From Adiantum capillus-veneris (taxonomy: Eukaryota > Streptophyta > Polypodiopsida > Polypodiales > Pteridaceae), in contig CM043944.1 of the NCBI GenBank assembly GCA_014529385.2, forward strand, positions 78,697,884 to 78,761,883: DNA of 64,000 nt, written 5' to 3'. Under the pieces are notes generated by a model that worked only from the letters and a program-made list of their open reading frames with translations, searched no databases and was not told the origin of the DNA. The translations under genes and the position numbers were made by a program. Positions 23,600 through 33,291 of the stretch are shown here, piece after piece. The first letter of the stretch is position 1. Every line of letters starts with the position of its first letter.

Positions 23600-24690
23600 C
23601 TTCCGACTTAAAGCATCAGCCACAAGATTTTCCCTCCCACGTTTATATTCAATTCCAAAATCATATTCGCATAACAACTCCATACATATTAAGGTTAGGT
23701 TGGGTGTAGATTCACTTTAGGCTTTTATGCTCGGTATGTAGTTCAAATCTCCTTGCAAGAAGATAATGTCGTCATACTTTAAGAGCATTCACAACGGCCA
23801 ATAATTCAAAGTCATGTGTAGGATAATTTAACTCATGTATACGTAACTTACAAGACTCATAAGCTACTGGTTTTCCTTCTTGAGACAGAACGCCACCAAT
23901 TGCTTGTCCAATTGCATCAATGAGGACAGTGAATGTCTTTGAAATTCTGGAAGTTGTAGTATTGGAGCATTCACCAAGGCTTCTTTGAGTTTCTCAAAAC
24001 TAGCTTGATCACGTTCATTCCAAGTAAACACTTTAGCCTTCTTAAGTGTATTAGTCAATGGAGATGCAATCTTAGTATATCCTTCAACAAATGTACGATA
24101 CCATCCTGTCAAACCAAGAAAGACATGTACTTCTCGTACTGATTTCGGTGTAGACCAAGCTATAACAGCTTCGATCTTACTTGGATCAGTCGAAACACCA
24201 TCCTTGGATACAATAAACCCCAAATATTCCACCTTGTCAGTGAAGAAGGTGCGTTTGCTACATTTGGCATAAAGTTGATTTTGATGGAGAAGTTCAAGTA
24301 CTCACCGCACATGTTGTTCATGTTCTTCTCTGTTTCTTGAGTAAACCAGGATATCATCAAAGAAGACAAGAACAAATCATCAAGATGCTCTCGAAAGACA
24401 TAGGTCATAAGACGATTAAAAGTTGCAGGAGCATTAGTAAGTCCAAAAGGCATAACTATAAATTCATAATGTCCAAAACGAGAATTAAATCCTGTCTTTG
24501 GTATGTCCTCCTCCTTGATTCGGATTTGGTAATACCCTGACTTAAGATCAATCTTTATGAAGATAGAACATCCATGTAATCGATCAAGCAATTCATCAAT
24601 CCTTGGTATTGCATATTTATTCTTGACTGTTACCTGGTTCAATCCACGATAATCAATACAAAGACGTAGAGTACCATCCTTCTTCTAATT
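23600..24690 (-). pseudogene. Reverse transcriptase and RNase H
   Basis: RT motifs on the minus strand: [19 protein letters not shown] from 24640, [13 protein letters not shown], then [15 protein letters not shown] near 24450. A one-base change follows, after which FDDILVYSR continues in another frame near 24360. The connection domain has [11 protein letters not shown] (near 24230). RNase H follows with a LIDAIGQ segment near 23920 in place of the first catalytic Asp, and ENLVADALSRK near 23630. At least three frame changes inactivate it. Confidence 0.88.
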
Positions 24691-25400
24691 AAAGAGAACA
24701 GGAGTACTCCATAGAGAAACACTGGGTCGAATAAAGCCTTGTTCAAGGAGTTGAATTACTTGCTCCTTGCGTTCCACAGATTCAGGTACTGACATTTTGT
24801 AAGGTCTACGAGCAACTGGTTGAGCTCCTGGAGTAAGCTCTATTGCATGATCAATATCATGCTTGGGTAGTAACTGTGAAAGTTCTTCAGGAAATACACC
24901 ATCAAATTCCGTTATCCATTCGGATTCAGTTGAATCTATCTTCTTCTCCTTAGGGTTAAGCTTTACTGTGTAAATCCTCTCATTCTTCCTATGACTCTTC
25001 ATAAGTTTGGTAAAGTTCACTAGTCTAAGCTTGGGTTTCCCCCGTTTCCCAATAACTGTAACCCTAGAGTTTTGGTCGTTTTCAAAATTCAATGAAGCAT
25101 CTCTACAATGTATGTGAGCATCATTGGCTTTAAGCCAATCCATTCCTAGAATTCCATCGTAAATTTTTATGGGTAAGACTCTGAAGTTTGCTGAAGTATT
25201 ATGACTATCCAAAACAAAATTCAAATTACCCAATGAAGTAGAAGATCTAACCCTCCTACCCATAGCTAATTCTATTGTAAGGTCTATATCAGGGTGTTCA
25301 GGCAAAATGATGTTTCTGATGCATTTAGGAGATATGAAAGAATGTGTACTCCCTGAATCAATCAATAGAGTAAAATGGTTACCTTGATACTCTGCTGGGG
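24685..25400 (-). pseudogene. Aspartic protease domain and linker to RT
   Basis: The minus-strand frame has the retroelement protease motif IDSGSTHSF near 25365 (canonical D-S-G), then ILGMDWLKANDAHI about 70 residues later, the second conserved protease block of gypsy elements. The same frame runs on to the RT N-terminal segment (EQGFIRPS) before a stop near 24685. About 226 codons are open, with the catalytic residues preserved. Confidence 0.85.
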
Positions 25401-25592
25401 TTTGAATTACTTAAAATTATTCATTCACTCCTTGATGTTCAATTGTAGCATGAACATACGCGTTTGCCTGATTTCCTTCACCTTTAGCCCCTTGAGCTAT
25501 GTTAACTTGAGATCTTCCTTGAGGTCTTTGATTTTCTCCTCCTCCTGGATGATTAACATTCCCGTTGTGTTATTGTTGACAAGCGGTCCATT

Positions 25593-26558
25593 TTAAACAA
25601 AAGATGGATTTCCTGGTCTAAAATTTCCTTGGTTTTGAGGCTGTCTCTGGTTTTGGTTAAAGTTTTGTTGATTGAAGTTCCTCTGAACTGTCGATGGTCT
25701 GGGTCTAAAATTTCCGAAGTTCCAATTCGGATTGTAGTTTCTATGTTTATAATTGTCTACGAATCCTGTGAAGCTTGAATTGTTAAATGGAAAATCCTTG
25801 GATTGATGACCAGGATCAAGACAAGTGTAGCACAAATGATCCTGTTTAGCTTTCATACGTAATAAGTTTTCTCTTCTTTGCTGTGAATTTTTAGATCTTT
25901 GTTCCTCCTCGGGACAAGGTCTTTTGATTTCACGAACAGGGATAGGTTCTGGTTTCCTCTTTCCGGTAGTAGATAATTCTATTTTTTATGGGTTTCTGCA
26001 TCAAGGACATCTGCAAAATTGATAAGGCGAAGACTTTGGAGTCTACTATTCATAGGATTATGTAACCCTAACATGAATCGAGCTACCTTGACCTCTTGAG
26101 TCATCCCTGCTGGAGTATACTTAACAAGGGTTAAGAAATGTTGATAAGACGATTCCAGATCTCTGGTTTTGAATACAGTCAAGAAACTCATTCATACGGT
26201 CTGAATGATAGACCTTGTTTTAATAGTTCTTCTTAAGTTGGGTCTTAAGATAATCCCAAGTTACAGCATTAGGATCAACATTATTTTTTGTGCAATGCTC
26301 TCTCCATCAACACTTGGTTGTTTTCTCTAGTTGAACTTAGCGATGATAGCTTTGTTTACTGCTGACGAATGGGCTAAGTCAAAGTAGTCTTCCATGCACT
26401 CAATCCAATCTTCAAGAACTTTGCCTACATCTTTGCCTTCCCCACTAAAATTTCCAAGTTGAGACTTGCAAAGCATCGATGTCTCTATCGATGATGGTGT
26501 GTTGAGGAACAATAGGTGCATTTGCGTTAACAACAGCCACATTTCCTCTAGGAGACAT
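25593..26558 (-). pseudogene. gag of the giant-LTR chromovirus
   Basis: The likely start is the ATG at 26558 (MSPRGN), followed by pieces with capsid-like words (WIECMEDYFDLA near 26400, VKVARFMLGL near 26090). The CCHC knuckle near 25832-25793 reads CYTCLDPGHQSKDF, with Phe where the last Cys belongs. An Asn/Gln-rich tail follows. Frame changes near 26460 and 26200 break it. It lies about 90-220 bases downstream of ORF Z on the same strand. Confidence 0.7.
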
Positions 26559-26779
26559 GGTAACTTACTGCACCATATCAACCAAGGTCACACTTAATAA
26601 AATATTATATTTTGCTTGAAGTTCTTAAATAAAATAGAATAGACATTTAAGAATAAGATGAGAAGGAAATAGGAGAAAGAATAATAAATAAATTAATCTA
26701 ATTTTTATATCACAAAACTTTGGGTTTTCAAAAAGTCTACAAAGTATCTCGAAAGTCTTTAATAAAACCAAATGGCTCC

Positions 26780-27652
26780 AACATAATGCACTCGGTAATG
26801 TCCATTGTGACATCCTTCCACCAATGGAGTATAGTTGTCCCATTCCTTGAGTATGTCTAATGGTTGATTCCAATAATCCTTTATGATCTTTGGCCGAAAC
26901 ATTTCTTCGTTGGCGTACGAGTCATATCATTCCTGAGTAAGAGATTTGTTGGTTATAGGTACTCCCATTTTGATATGGATAATCGCCTTCCTGTACTCGA
27001 AATAGTCATCTAAAAAGCAGATTCTTTTGGAAACACATTCGGTGTGCCCCATCCCATTGAGCTATGTATATTTGCACAATCTGCAAGGCACTGAGGTCTC
27101 TTGTAGGCATTGTATAAAATTTTTACATTGCGAGGATTGTAGAACAGTGACTTCCCAAAGATTAACTTCCAAGGTACTGGACTAAAGGAATGTCGATCAT
27201 TATTTTCACATAGCCGGTCCCATACATTAAAGATAACGATGTCAAAGCATCCGTAGCCATTACTAAAGGAAGTATGTTTCTAGCCATCCACGTTTCCTTT
27301 GTCGGTCTTAGGGTAAGTTCATAAGCATTTATGTACAAAATTTGATTAGTGACTACAATCTCCGTTCTCAACTTAAATTATATCCACTCGATACTCCCAA
27401 TAGGCGAGGGCTTATGCTTAGGGGGTCTAAACTCGGGGTTCCTGCAACATAATGATACCAAGCTCAAAAGGTATTCGGTACAATGAAATCCGTAGACATC
27501 AACCTTTTCTTCTCTTCCCCATTATGCATGCTAGTGACAAGCCTTTGTACTTCCACTCCAGTTTGGAAATGCTCCTCCACCATAAGGCGAGAGAGTATTT
27601 TATGGTCAGAGAGTATATCCGCCCATATCCCTCAAGGTAAGATGTCAGTCAT
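26780..27652 (-). pseudogene. ORF Z: unknown protein, diverged paralogue of ORF Y
   Basis: The frame starts at the ATG at 27652, which directly follows a pyrimidine/TG-rich stretch ending in TAG, and is interrupted by stops and shifts. Recognisable blocks are IVPNTF (near 27470), ILYINAYELTLRP (near 27340) and LFYNPRNVKILYNAYKRPQC (near 27140-27080). These line up in the same order with ORF Y blocks LVPNTYVGWELYV, VLYLNLCSLLDIP and ILKYNPHNVTITFDDYEKPR. I do not recognise the family. It sits between ORF Y and gag on the same strand as the element. It may be a captured host gene, a viral-type accessory ORF or part of a gag-like region. Confidence 0.5.
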
Positions 27653-27796
27653 CTACACACACAAACCCTATCACTCAAGTTAGTTAGAATGATAAAACCA
27701 AGATTCAAACTCAATTATTATATCCTCAAAACAATATTTGTTATATTAAAATCAAATTTTTATAACCGCAGAAGACTAAAAAGATACATAGCGTTT

Positions 27797-28618
27797 CTAG
27801 GGAGATACATAAATACAAAAGGATCCAATGAACCAATTTTTGGTCCCTACAACTGAGGTTCTACCCCTATATTTGTTCACATCTCGGGCGTCAAAGTTTC
27901 GCACTTCAACTTGTGCACTAAAAGTCACATCTTTCTTTTCGTACCATTCTTCCCCCCGTGATACATCCTTGGGTGATAATCCAGTAAAGCAGTTTACATG
28001 AGCATTTCGTTCGTTTACATCATTTCTGTAAAAGTATCTATTCGCATTCACTGCCATTGGTTGTGCTTGGCCAAAGTCACCAATGCACCTTGGTTTCTCG
28101 TAGTCATCAAAGGTAATGGTGACATTGTGAGGGTTGTATTTGAGGATAGGTCCATAGACTGTATTAAACCAATCCTGGGGTACATAATAGAATTGGTTGC
28201 CTCCATTTGACTTCTTCCACACTCTGATTGTGACCTTCTCACAAAAGCCGTATCTTTGGTTTAACATAAGGGCCTTCTTACTAAGTATGAGTTCACGACT
28301 CGGTATATCCAAAAGAGAGCATAAATTAAGGTAAAGGACATATCCTTGCACTTTAACATCGCCTTCTTGGATCTTTTCCTTTATCCAAAGCTGTGGGTTG
28401 ATCATAAACATATCAGGCACTTGTGTTCGATGTTCAGGTTGAGCTTCAACATATAACTCCCATCCTACGTAAGTGTTGGGTACAAGGCAATCTCTAGTCT
28501 CCTTTGAAACTCAAGCCAGTTCAATTCCCCAATGGAGACGGAATCCAACCGCATAATTGAAAAAGACTCTTTGTGCAAAGTCACTCCAGAGTTCATCTAG
28601 ACAATTAAGAAGATCCAT
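27797..28618 (-). pseudogene. ORF Y: unknown protein, single internal stop
   Basis: From the ATG at 28618 (MDLLNCLDELW) the frame runs about 270 codons to 27797 with one internal TGA about 36 codons in. The ATG is immediately preceded by a strong pyrimidine tract and CAG, like a splice acceptor. The protein is globular in appearance, rich in Tyr, Asn and Arg, with no signal peptide, membrane segment or known catalytic motif that I can see. Blocks include QVPDMFMINPQLWIKEK, KKALMLNQRYGFCEKVTIRV and DDYEKPRCIGDFGQAQP. The resemblance to ORF Z next door implies tandem duplication. The family is not recognised. Confidence 0.55.
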
Positions 28619-28693
28619 CTGAAATAAGACAATGAGAGAGAGAAAACATAGTACACATGTGAATCAAAATTGAGTCTACTCTTCTTTTTTTCA

Positions 28694-29227
28694 TTAAAAT
28701 TTGATGCTTATGATTTCATTACAATAGTATGTGTGTCTTGGAGCTAATTCTCTAAATATTCTTTTAACATTCATAACAGGGTATCCTCTCAAACCTCCCA
28801 CACGACAACGTGGTCTGTAGTTATCTTCCAACTTTTCTTTTTCTATGATAGTTGCAACAGCTTCAAACTTCTTAGCGACTTCGACAATTCTTAACATTTG
28901 GGAACGCGTCGCCAAGTAGTAGAACATGTCTTCTAGGCCTAGCCATATTCTAAGTTGAAGTAGTCTGAGGTTGGCAAACCAATCTCTTGGATTGTCGTCA
29001 ATATAGATGAAGAATTGACGGAAGGGTTCTTGGTGACGGGTAAGTTGACTACGGTCAACAATCTTCCAACAAGTTGTGCTCCCTGGTATGCCAAAGACTT
29101 TGGTTCCGATTTCTAAGTAAAAGAGTTCCCGTTCATCCCTGGACAATCGTGTCGCCATATTGTTAAACACTATGGCCAAAACCTCATTCCCCTGGCTAAA
29201 GCATTCAGACATCACTATGGGAGCCAT
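28694..29227 (-). CDS. ORF X: unknown protein of 177 codons after the PBS
   Basis: This is the first ORF downstream of the PBS in the giant-LTR element. The chosen start is the ATG at 29227 (MAPIVMSECF), though the frame is open further upstream. It is uninterrupted to a stop at 28694. Visible words include RLSRDERELFYLEIGTKVFG, FFIYIDDNPRDWF and YRPRCRVGGLRGYPVM. It is mixed alpha/beta in composition with a Lys/Glu-rich middle segment. No family recognised, and no clear similarity to ORFs Y and Z. Position between PBS and gag on the element's strand suggests it belongs to the element's RNA. Confidence 0.5.
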   Translation of the reverse strand: MAPIVMSECFSQGNEVLAIVFNNMATRLSRDERELFYLEIGTKVFGIPGSTTCWKIVDRSQLTRHQEPFRQFFIYIDDNPRDWFANLRLLQLRIWLGLEDMFYYLATRSQMLRIVEVAKKFEAVATIIEKEKLEDNYRPRCRVGGLRGYPVMNVKRIFRELAPRHTYYCNEIISIKF

Positions 29228-29470
29228 TTTGTCAAGTCTACAAAAACAAACATTCAAAGATATTACAATGACGTTGTTTGAACACTTCAACCGTAACTCA
29301 AACCAAACACTCCCACTCAAGAAGACAAGTCAAACAAGTACCACCAACCAATGTCACTTATAGATGCATCATGAATATAATATCTTTTCTCAAACAACAT
29401 GGACGAATGCGTGCATGATGCATAACTAACCTGACTAGGACTTTAGGCTATCTCCATAACCTTAAGCATT

Positions 29471-29483
29471 GGCTCTGATACCA
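29471..29483 (-). other. Primer binding site, initiator tRNA-Met type
   Basis: On the minus strand TGGTATCAGAGCC begins two bases after the LTR end (CA at 29487-29486), the exact spacing expected for an LTR element. Confidence 0.9.
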
Positions 29484-29485
29484 GG

Positions 29486-29746
29486 TGAGAGATATCCCTC
29501 CCAAGGGGTCTATGCACAAAATATACAATTTACACTTTTATATACAATTTTCAAAATACATGAGAGTTGTGGAAGCATTTGCATAGGGGAGGAGTTCTCA
29601 GTGCCCGACCAAGCATGGAGTTTAGACCATGAGCCGGACTGCATCCAGAGGTACCTAGCGACTAGTGCTACCCCTGAATGGGTGTTATGTACTCAAGAAA
29701 AATATAACATTGTGGAGGGTGAATATATGTGCACACCGCATTGCCG

Positions 29747-29841
<95 letters not shown>

Positions 29842-32023
29842 AGTGGAGGGTGAAATAGAGTGCACAGGGACATGGGAAGATGACAACAGAGAATTTTTAA
29901 ATGCCCATTTAAATGGAACAGGCAACCATGTATTAATGCAATGACAAAATCTGGGTATACCATAACATCAAAATAACTAGTATAGCACCGGCCCCTGTGT
30001 AGGGATCGATTGGTCCACCCATTCACTTCTGCTCTACTATGGACAGAGAGAATTTCACTTCACCGGGAGCGAGCTAGAACACCTCCAACCTACTTGAGCC
30101 AGACATAAGTTGAGGCCGCTTCACCTCCCTCCATTAACCCGAGCTCTGAAAGGATCCCACGTACCACTAGTTGGTAGGGTATCAACACCAATCATACCAG
30201 TTTAGGCACCACGCCTCTTCAATGCGCAGCACCGGGTGTCTAGGCAAAGCCAAGACAAAATCCCCGGCGCGTTAGCCATGTAGGTCATTCAACCCCTGAC
30301 GCACTAACCGTGTATATGAGCCTAACAAAAAGAAGAAGACGTAGGCAACACCCCCGATCCAGTAAAGCCCCAAGTCAACGACCCAGTCTTGTAGCGATGC
30401 TGTCATGAGAAACATAACACGTGAGTCCAATTACAATAGCACTTTCCATATGCACAAACAATCTTTTCCAAGCAGTTAGACTGTACAGGGTCTCTACCCT
30501 TACACGTACTATGAACCATCCAAATTACATCATGATCCAATCCCAAAACCATAAACCATATTCCAATGACATCACACGGGCGAGCACTCCACCCAACTTG
30601 GGTGAGGCACAGCCAATCCTACATAACCACTTTAGAACATAACGAGGCTGCAAAAATTTCGGTAGCATTTCGACAGCATAACCAAATCTAGAAAAAAAAA
30701 CCACAAGCCACACCGGCTTACACCATAGAATATCAACCATAATCCATAAGGGAATCTCAACCCTTGACCATGAATCATAATCACATTGAACCAACTCCCA
30801 GCTTGGAGTTTGACACATCCCCTGCAATCAATCGGAGTCTACACACATGTGACCCTTAAAACGTGATTCTTTCATGCATAAAAAGAGTCCGACCAGCAAC
30901 TAACCATGATATATATCCAATTTTGACCACATCCAACCATGCAAAGTTGATGCATCATATTTGCACTTCACCTCCCTAGCACATAGAGCCAGTTTTGACC
31001 TAGGAAGGTGGAAAGCAATCACAACCATGCATATGAGAAATCAACATCAACCCATGAGTTCCCACACATCATATGATATCATTTCATCACCATAAACATG
31101 ATGCAAAACATCTCCGACCTTTAGGTCAACCATAAATCATAAGTTCACACATATGCAAAAAACGACTTTTTGCTATTTTTGGGAGCATGCAAAACATGCA
31201 ATCGAAAGTAATTGACCTCAAACCAATGCATCAAGCTCAGCTCCATAATATAGACTTACACTCTATCACATCACTTCACCCATATGATACTCATACAACG
31301 AAACGGTAATCCCAAAAGAAAGCCACTTTAATCATATCTGCCTATGCCGTTCAGGATGCTTAACCATATACTCACATAAATTTATGGCCATCTAATAACT
31401 GAAATCAACTCACCAAAACAAACCATAAAACATATAAAGACAGCTCAGTTAACTCATGACGTCATATGGTACCTCCCCTAGGTAGAATCCCTACAGGTGT
31501 AGGTAAAACCGGTTATAGAGTGTTTAATAACTCGCATTCCCGAGGTGCTAACGGAGACCTTATCATCAAGTTTCATCAAGATTTTGAATTGGTTAAGTGG
31601 GTTTGCCCATCCGGTGAATCTATATAGTGGTTCTCCAAGGAGCATGGAGTCAAAAATTTTGGTTGTGTGGTGGACAAGAAGTTGTTTTTTGACCATATCT
31701 CTTAGCTCGTGCGTGTTTTTCACATGACACCAAAGAGAGAAAATGTTCTAAACGATGTGTTTTATCTCTCGTCTATAGGGTTTGGGTTGATTCATTGCGG
31801 TTTGTGATTTATGACCAAAATAGTGTTCCTACCGTCTTCATGACGTGAAAGAAAAAACGCTTTTTATGCACACACATGACCATAAACGCATCATGTGCAT
31901 AAATCAGCATGTTAAACATGATGAAATAATCATGGGGCAACTTCGTACTTACTCGGTTGATCCATACATGCACTCATATGCGAAAAAACAATCACTGAGA
32001 GAGTGACTACTCAAAAAAACGAC

Positions 32024-32088
<65 letters not shown>

Positions 32089-33013
32089 GACTATGGAGTT
32101 TAGAGCTTCTCACCGCACTTTAGAATCACTTAGGGACTGTCAAAAGGCTTCTTGCTTTGCCGGAAGAGAGCAGTGATGACAACTATGTAGAGATATCCGC
32201 CACGAAGGCTTTCGGAGAGCGCGTACATCGTGAAACGAGAGAGAAGATAATAAGCAAGTAGAGAGAGAGTGTCCTTTTTCTTCTTCTCGAGAGAAGAGCT
32301 TATGCAGATGGTGACGAAGAGCTTGCACCACTCCGTATAATAGATACATATAGTCTTGCGGTAGTAGATGCAACAAACGGCACTGAAAACTGAGCACTAA
32401 CCGACAAGTTATAGGCAAGTGCAGCAAGCTAGAGTAATCCCCAAGCCAGAAGGTAGCGCTACCTCTTATGCATGGAATAGTTGCATAGCTTTTGGGACTT
32501 TTCTAGAAACAAGGCTTGGCTTTTGGTGGTCAACTCTCCCACTTACCATTCAATTTTTACAACAACAAAATTGGGCATCTGAGCAGTATCTGGCCAACTA
32601 ATGGAAACCATAGGTAGACTATGCCGCACCTTAATATCCCGACATAATTATGACCTTCCTGTAATGCGTCGGTATATTTACGATACTGCTTTTTATAAAA
32701 ATATTTTTCGTAAAAATCCCGTCTGGTCTCATTTTTGCTCCAGGTGATCATTTTAAAATCCGAAGTAGACTAAAATTAATATTTTTGTGTTTAGGTCATC
32801 ATAAAAAGCACATTGCTTTTCAAAAACACTGAAAAGCACAAAAAACTAAAAATAGCGTAAAAAGAAAAAAAAAGAAAAATTTTCTAAAATTGAATCACGG
32901 GTCCCCCTCGTCCACTGGAATAAGAAAACGAACTTGCTTTTTACTAAAAAACACTAAAAAAATCACGAAAAACTAAAAATAGAGTGAAAAGCACTCAAAA
33001 AGCAGATTTTTAC
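29486..33013 (-). repeat. 5' LTR (minus orientation), high-coordinate copy
   Basis: Starts TGAGAGATATCC at 29486 and parallels 18145-21757 through shared blocks such as GGTACCTAGCGACTAGTG and CACCCAACTTGGGTGAG. It includes about 330 bp (31360-31690) missing from the partner. It holds GA tracts at 29750-29837 and 32026-32084 whose lengths differ strongly from the partner. Homology stops at 33013 inside an A/T-rich repeat, so its outer end is probably lost. Confidence 0.85.
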
Positions 33014-33251
33014 TATACGCTTTGCCGTCAATGTCGAAGCTGGGGACTTGCCTGTGCACTGTGTGCGAGCCTAGAAAGGCTGCAAACACACAACTAGAAG
33101 AGCCTAGCAAGCTCAAAGGGGCAGGGGTGTCTCACTCATCGCTCAATGCTTCCGTCGTGAAGGATCCTGTGCTGCGAAGAAGAAGGAGCCGCTGTCGATG
33201 CCACGCTCAACCGCCTCGCCGTCGCAGATGCCACCGCAATGCTCAATCACA

Positions 33252-33291
<40 letters not shown>

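Larger units (their letters stand above)
18145..33013 (-). mobile_element. Giant-LTR Ty3/gypsy chromovirus with extra ORFs before gag
   Basis: Two direct repeats of about 3.5 kb (18145-21757 and 29486-33013) flank a minus-strand interior. Reading the minus strand, the order is LTR, PBS (29483-29471, TGGTATCAGAGCC), three ORFs of unknown family, gag, protease, RT, RNase H, integrase, chromodomain, polypurine-like tract and second LTR. The PBS abuts the repeat end exactly as in an intact element, so the long repeats are taken as its LTRs. No separate LTR pair around gag-pol was found. All pol frames are broken. The repeats differ by large indels, which makes the insertion old. The upstream-most LTR edge (33013) is truncated or diverged, and no target duplication was found. 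Confidence 0.8.

Noticed and set aside
22115-26558. The chromovirus gag-pol as a separate element nested inside the giant-LTR element
   Set aside because: I looked for a second LTR pair and second PBS around gag-pol and found none, and the polypurine-like tract leads straight into the giant repeat. Kept only as the alternative to test.
29668-30026. Similar Ser-Leu / Arg-Glu frames over the GA tract in the giant LTR (also near 18.7 kb, 21.0 kb and 52.8-53.0 kb)
   Set aside because: Simple-repeat artefacts with no other coding evidence.
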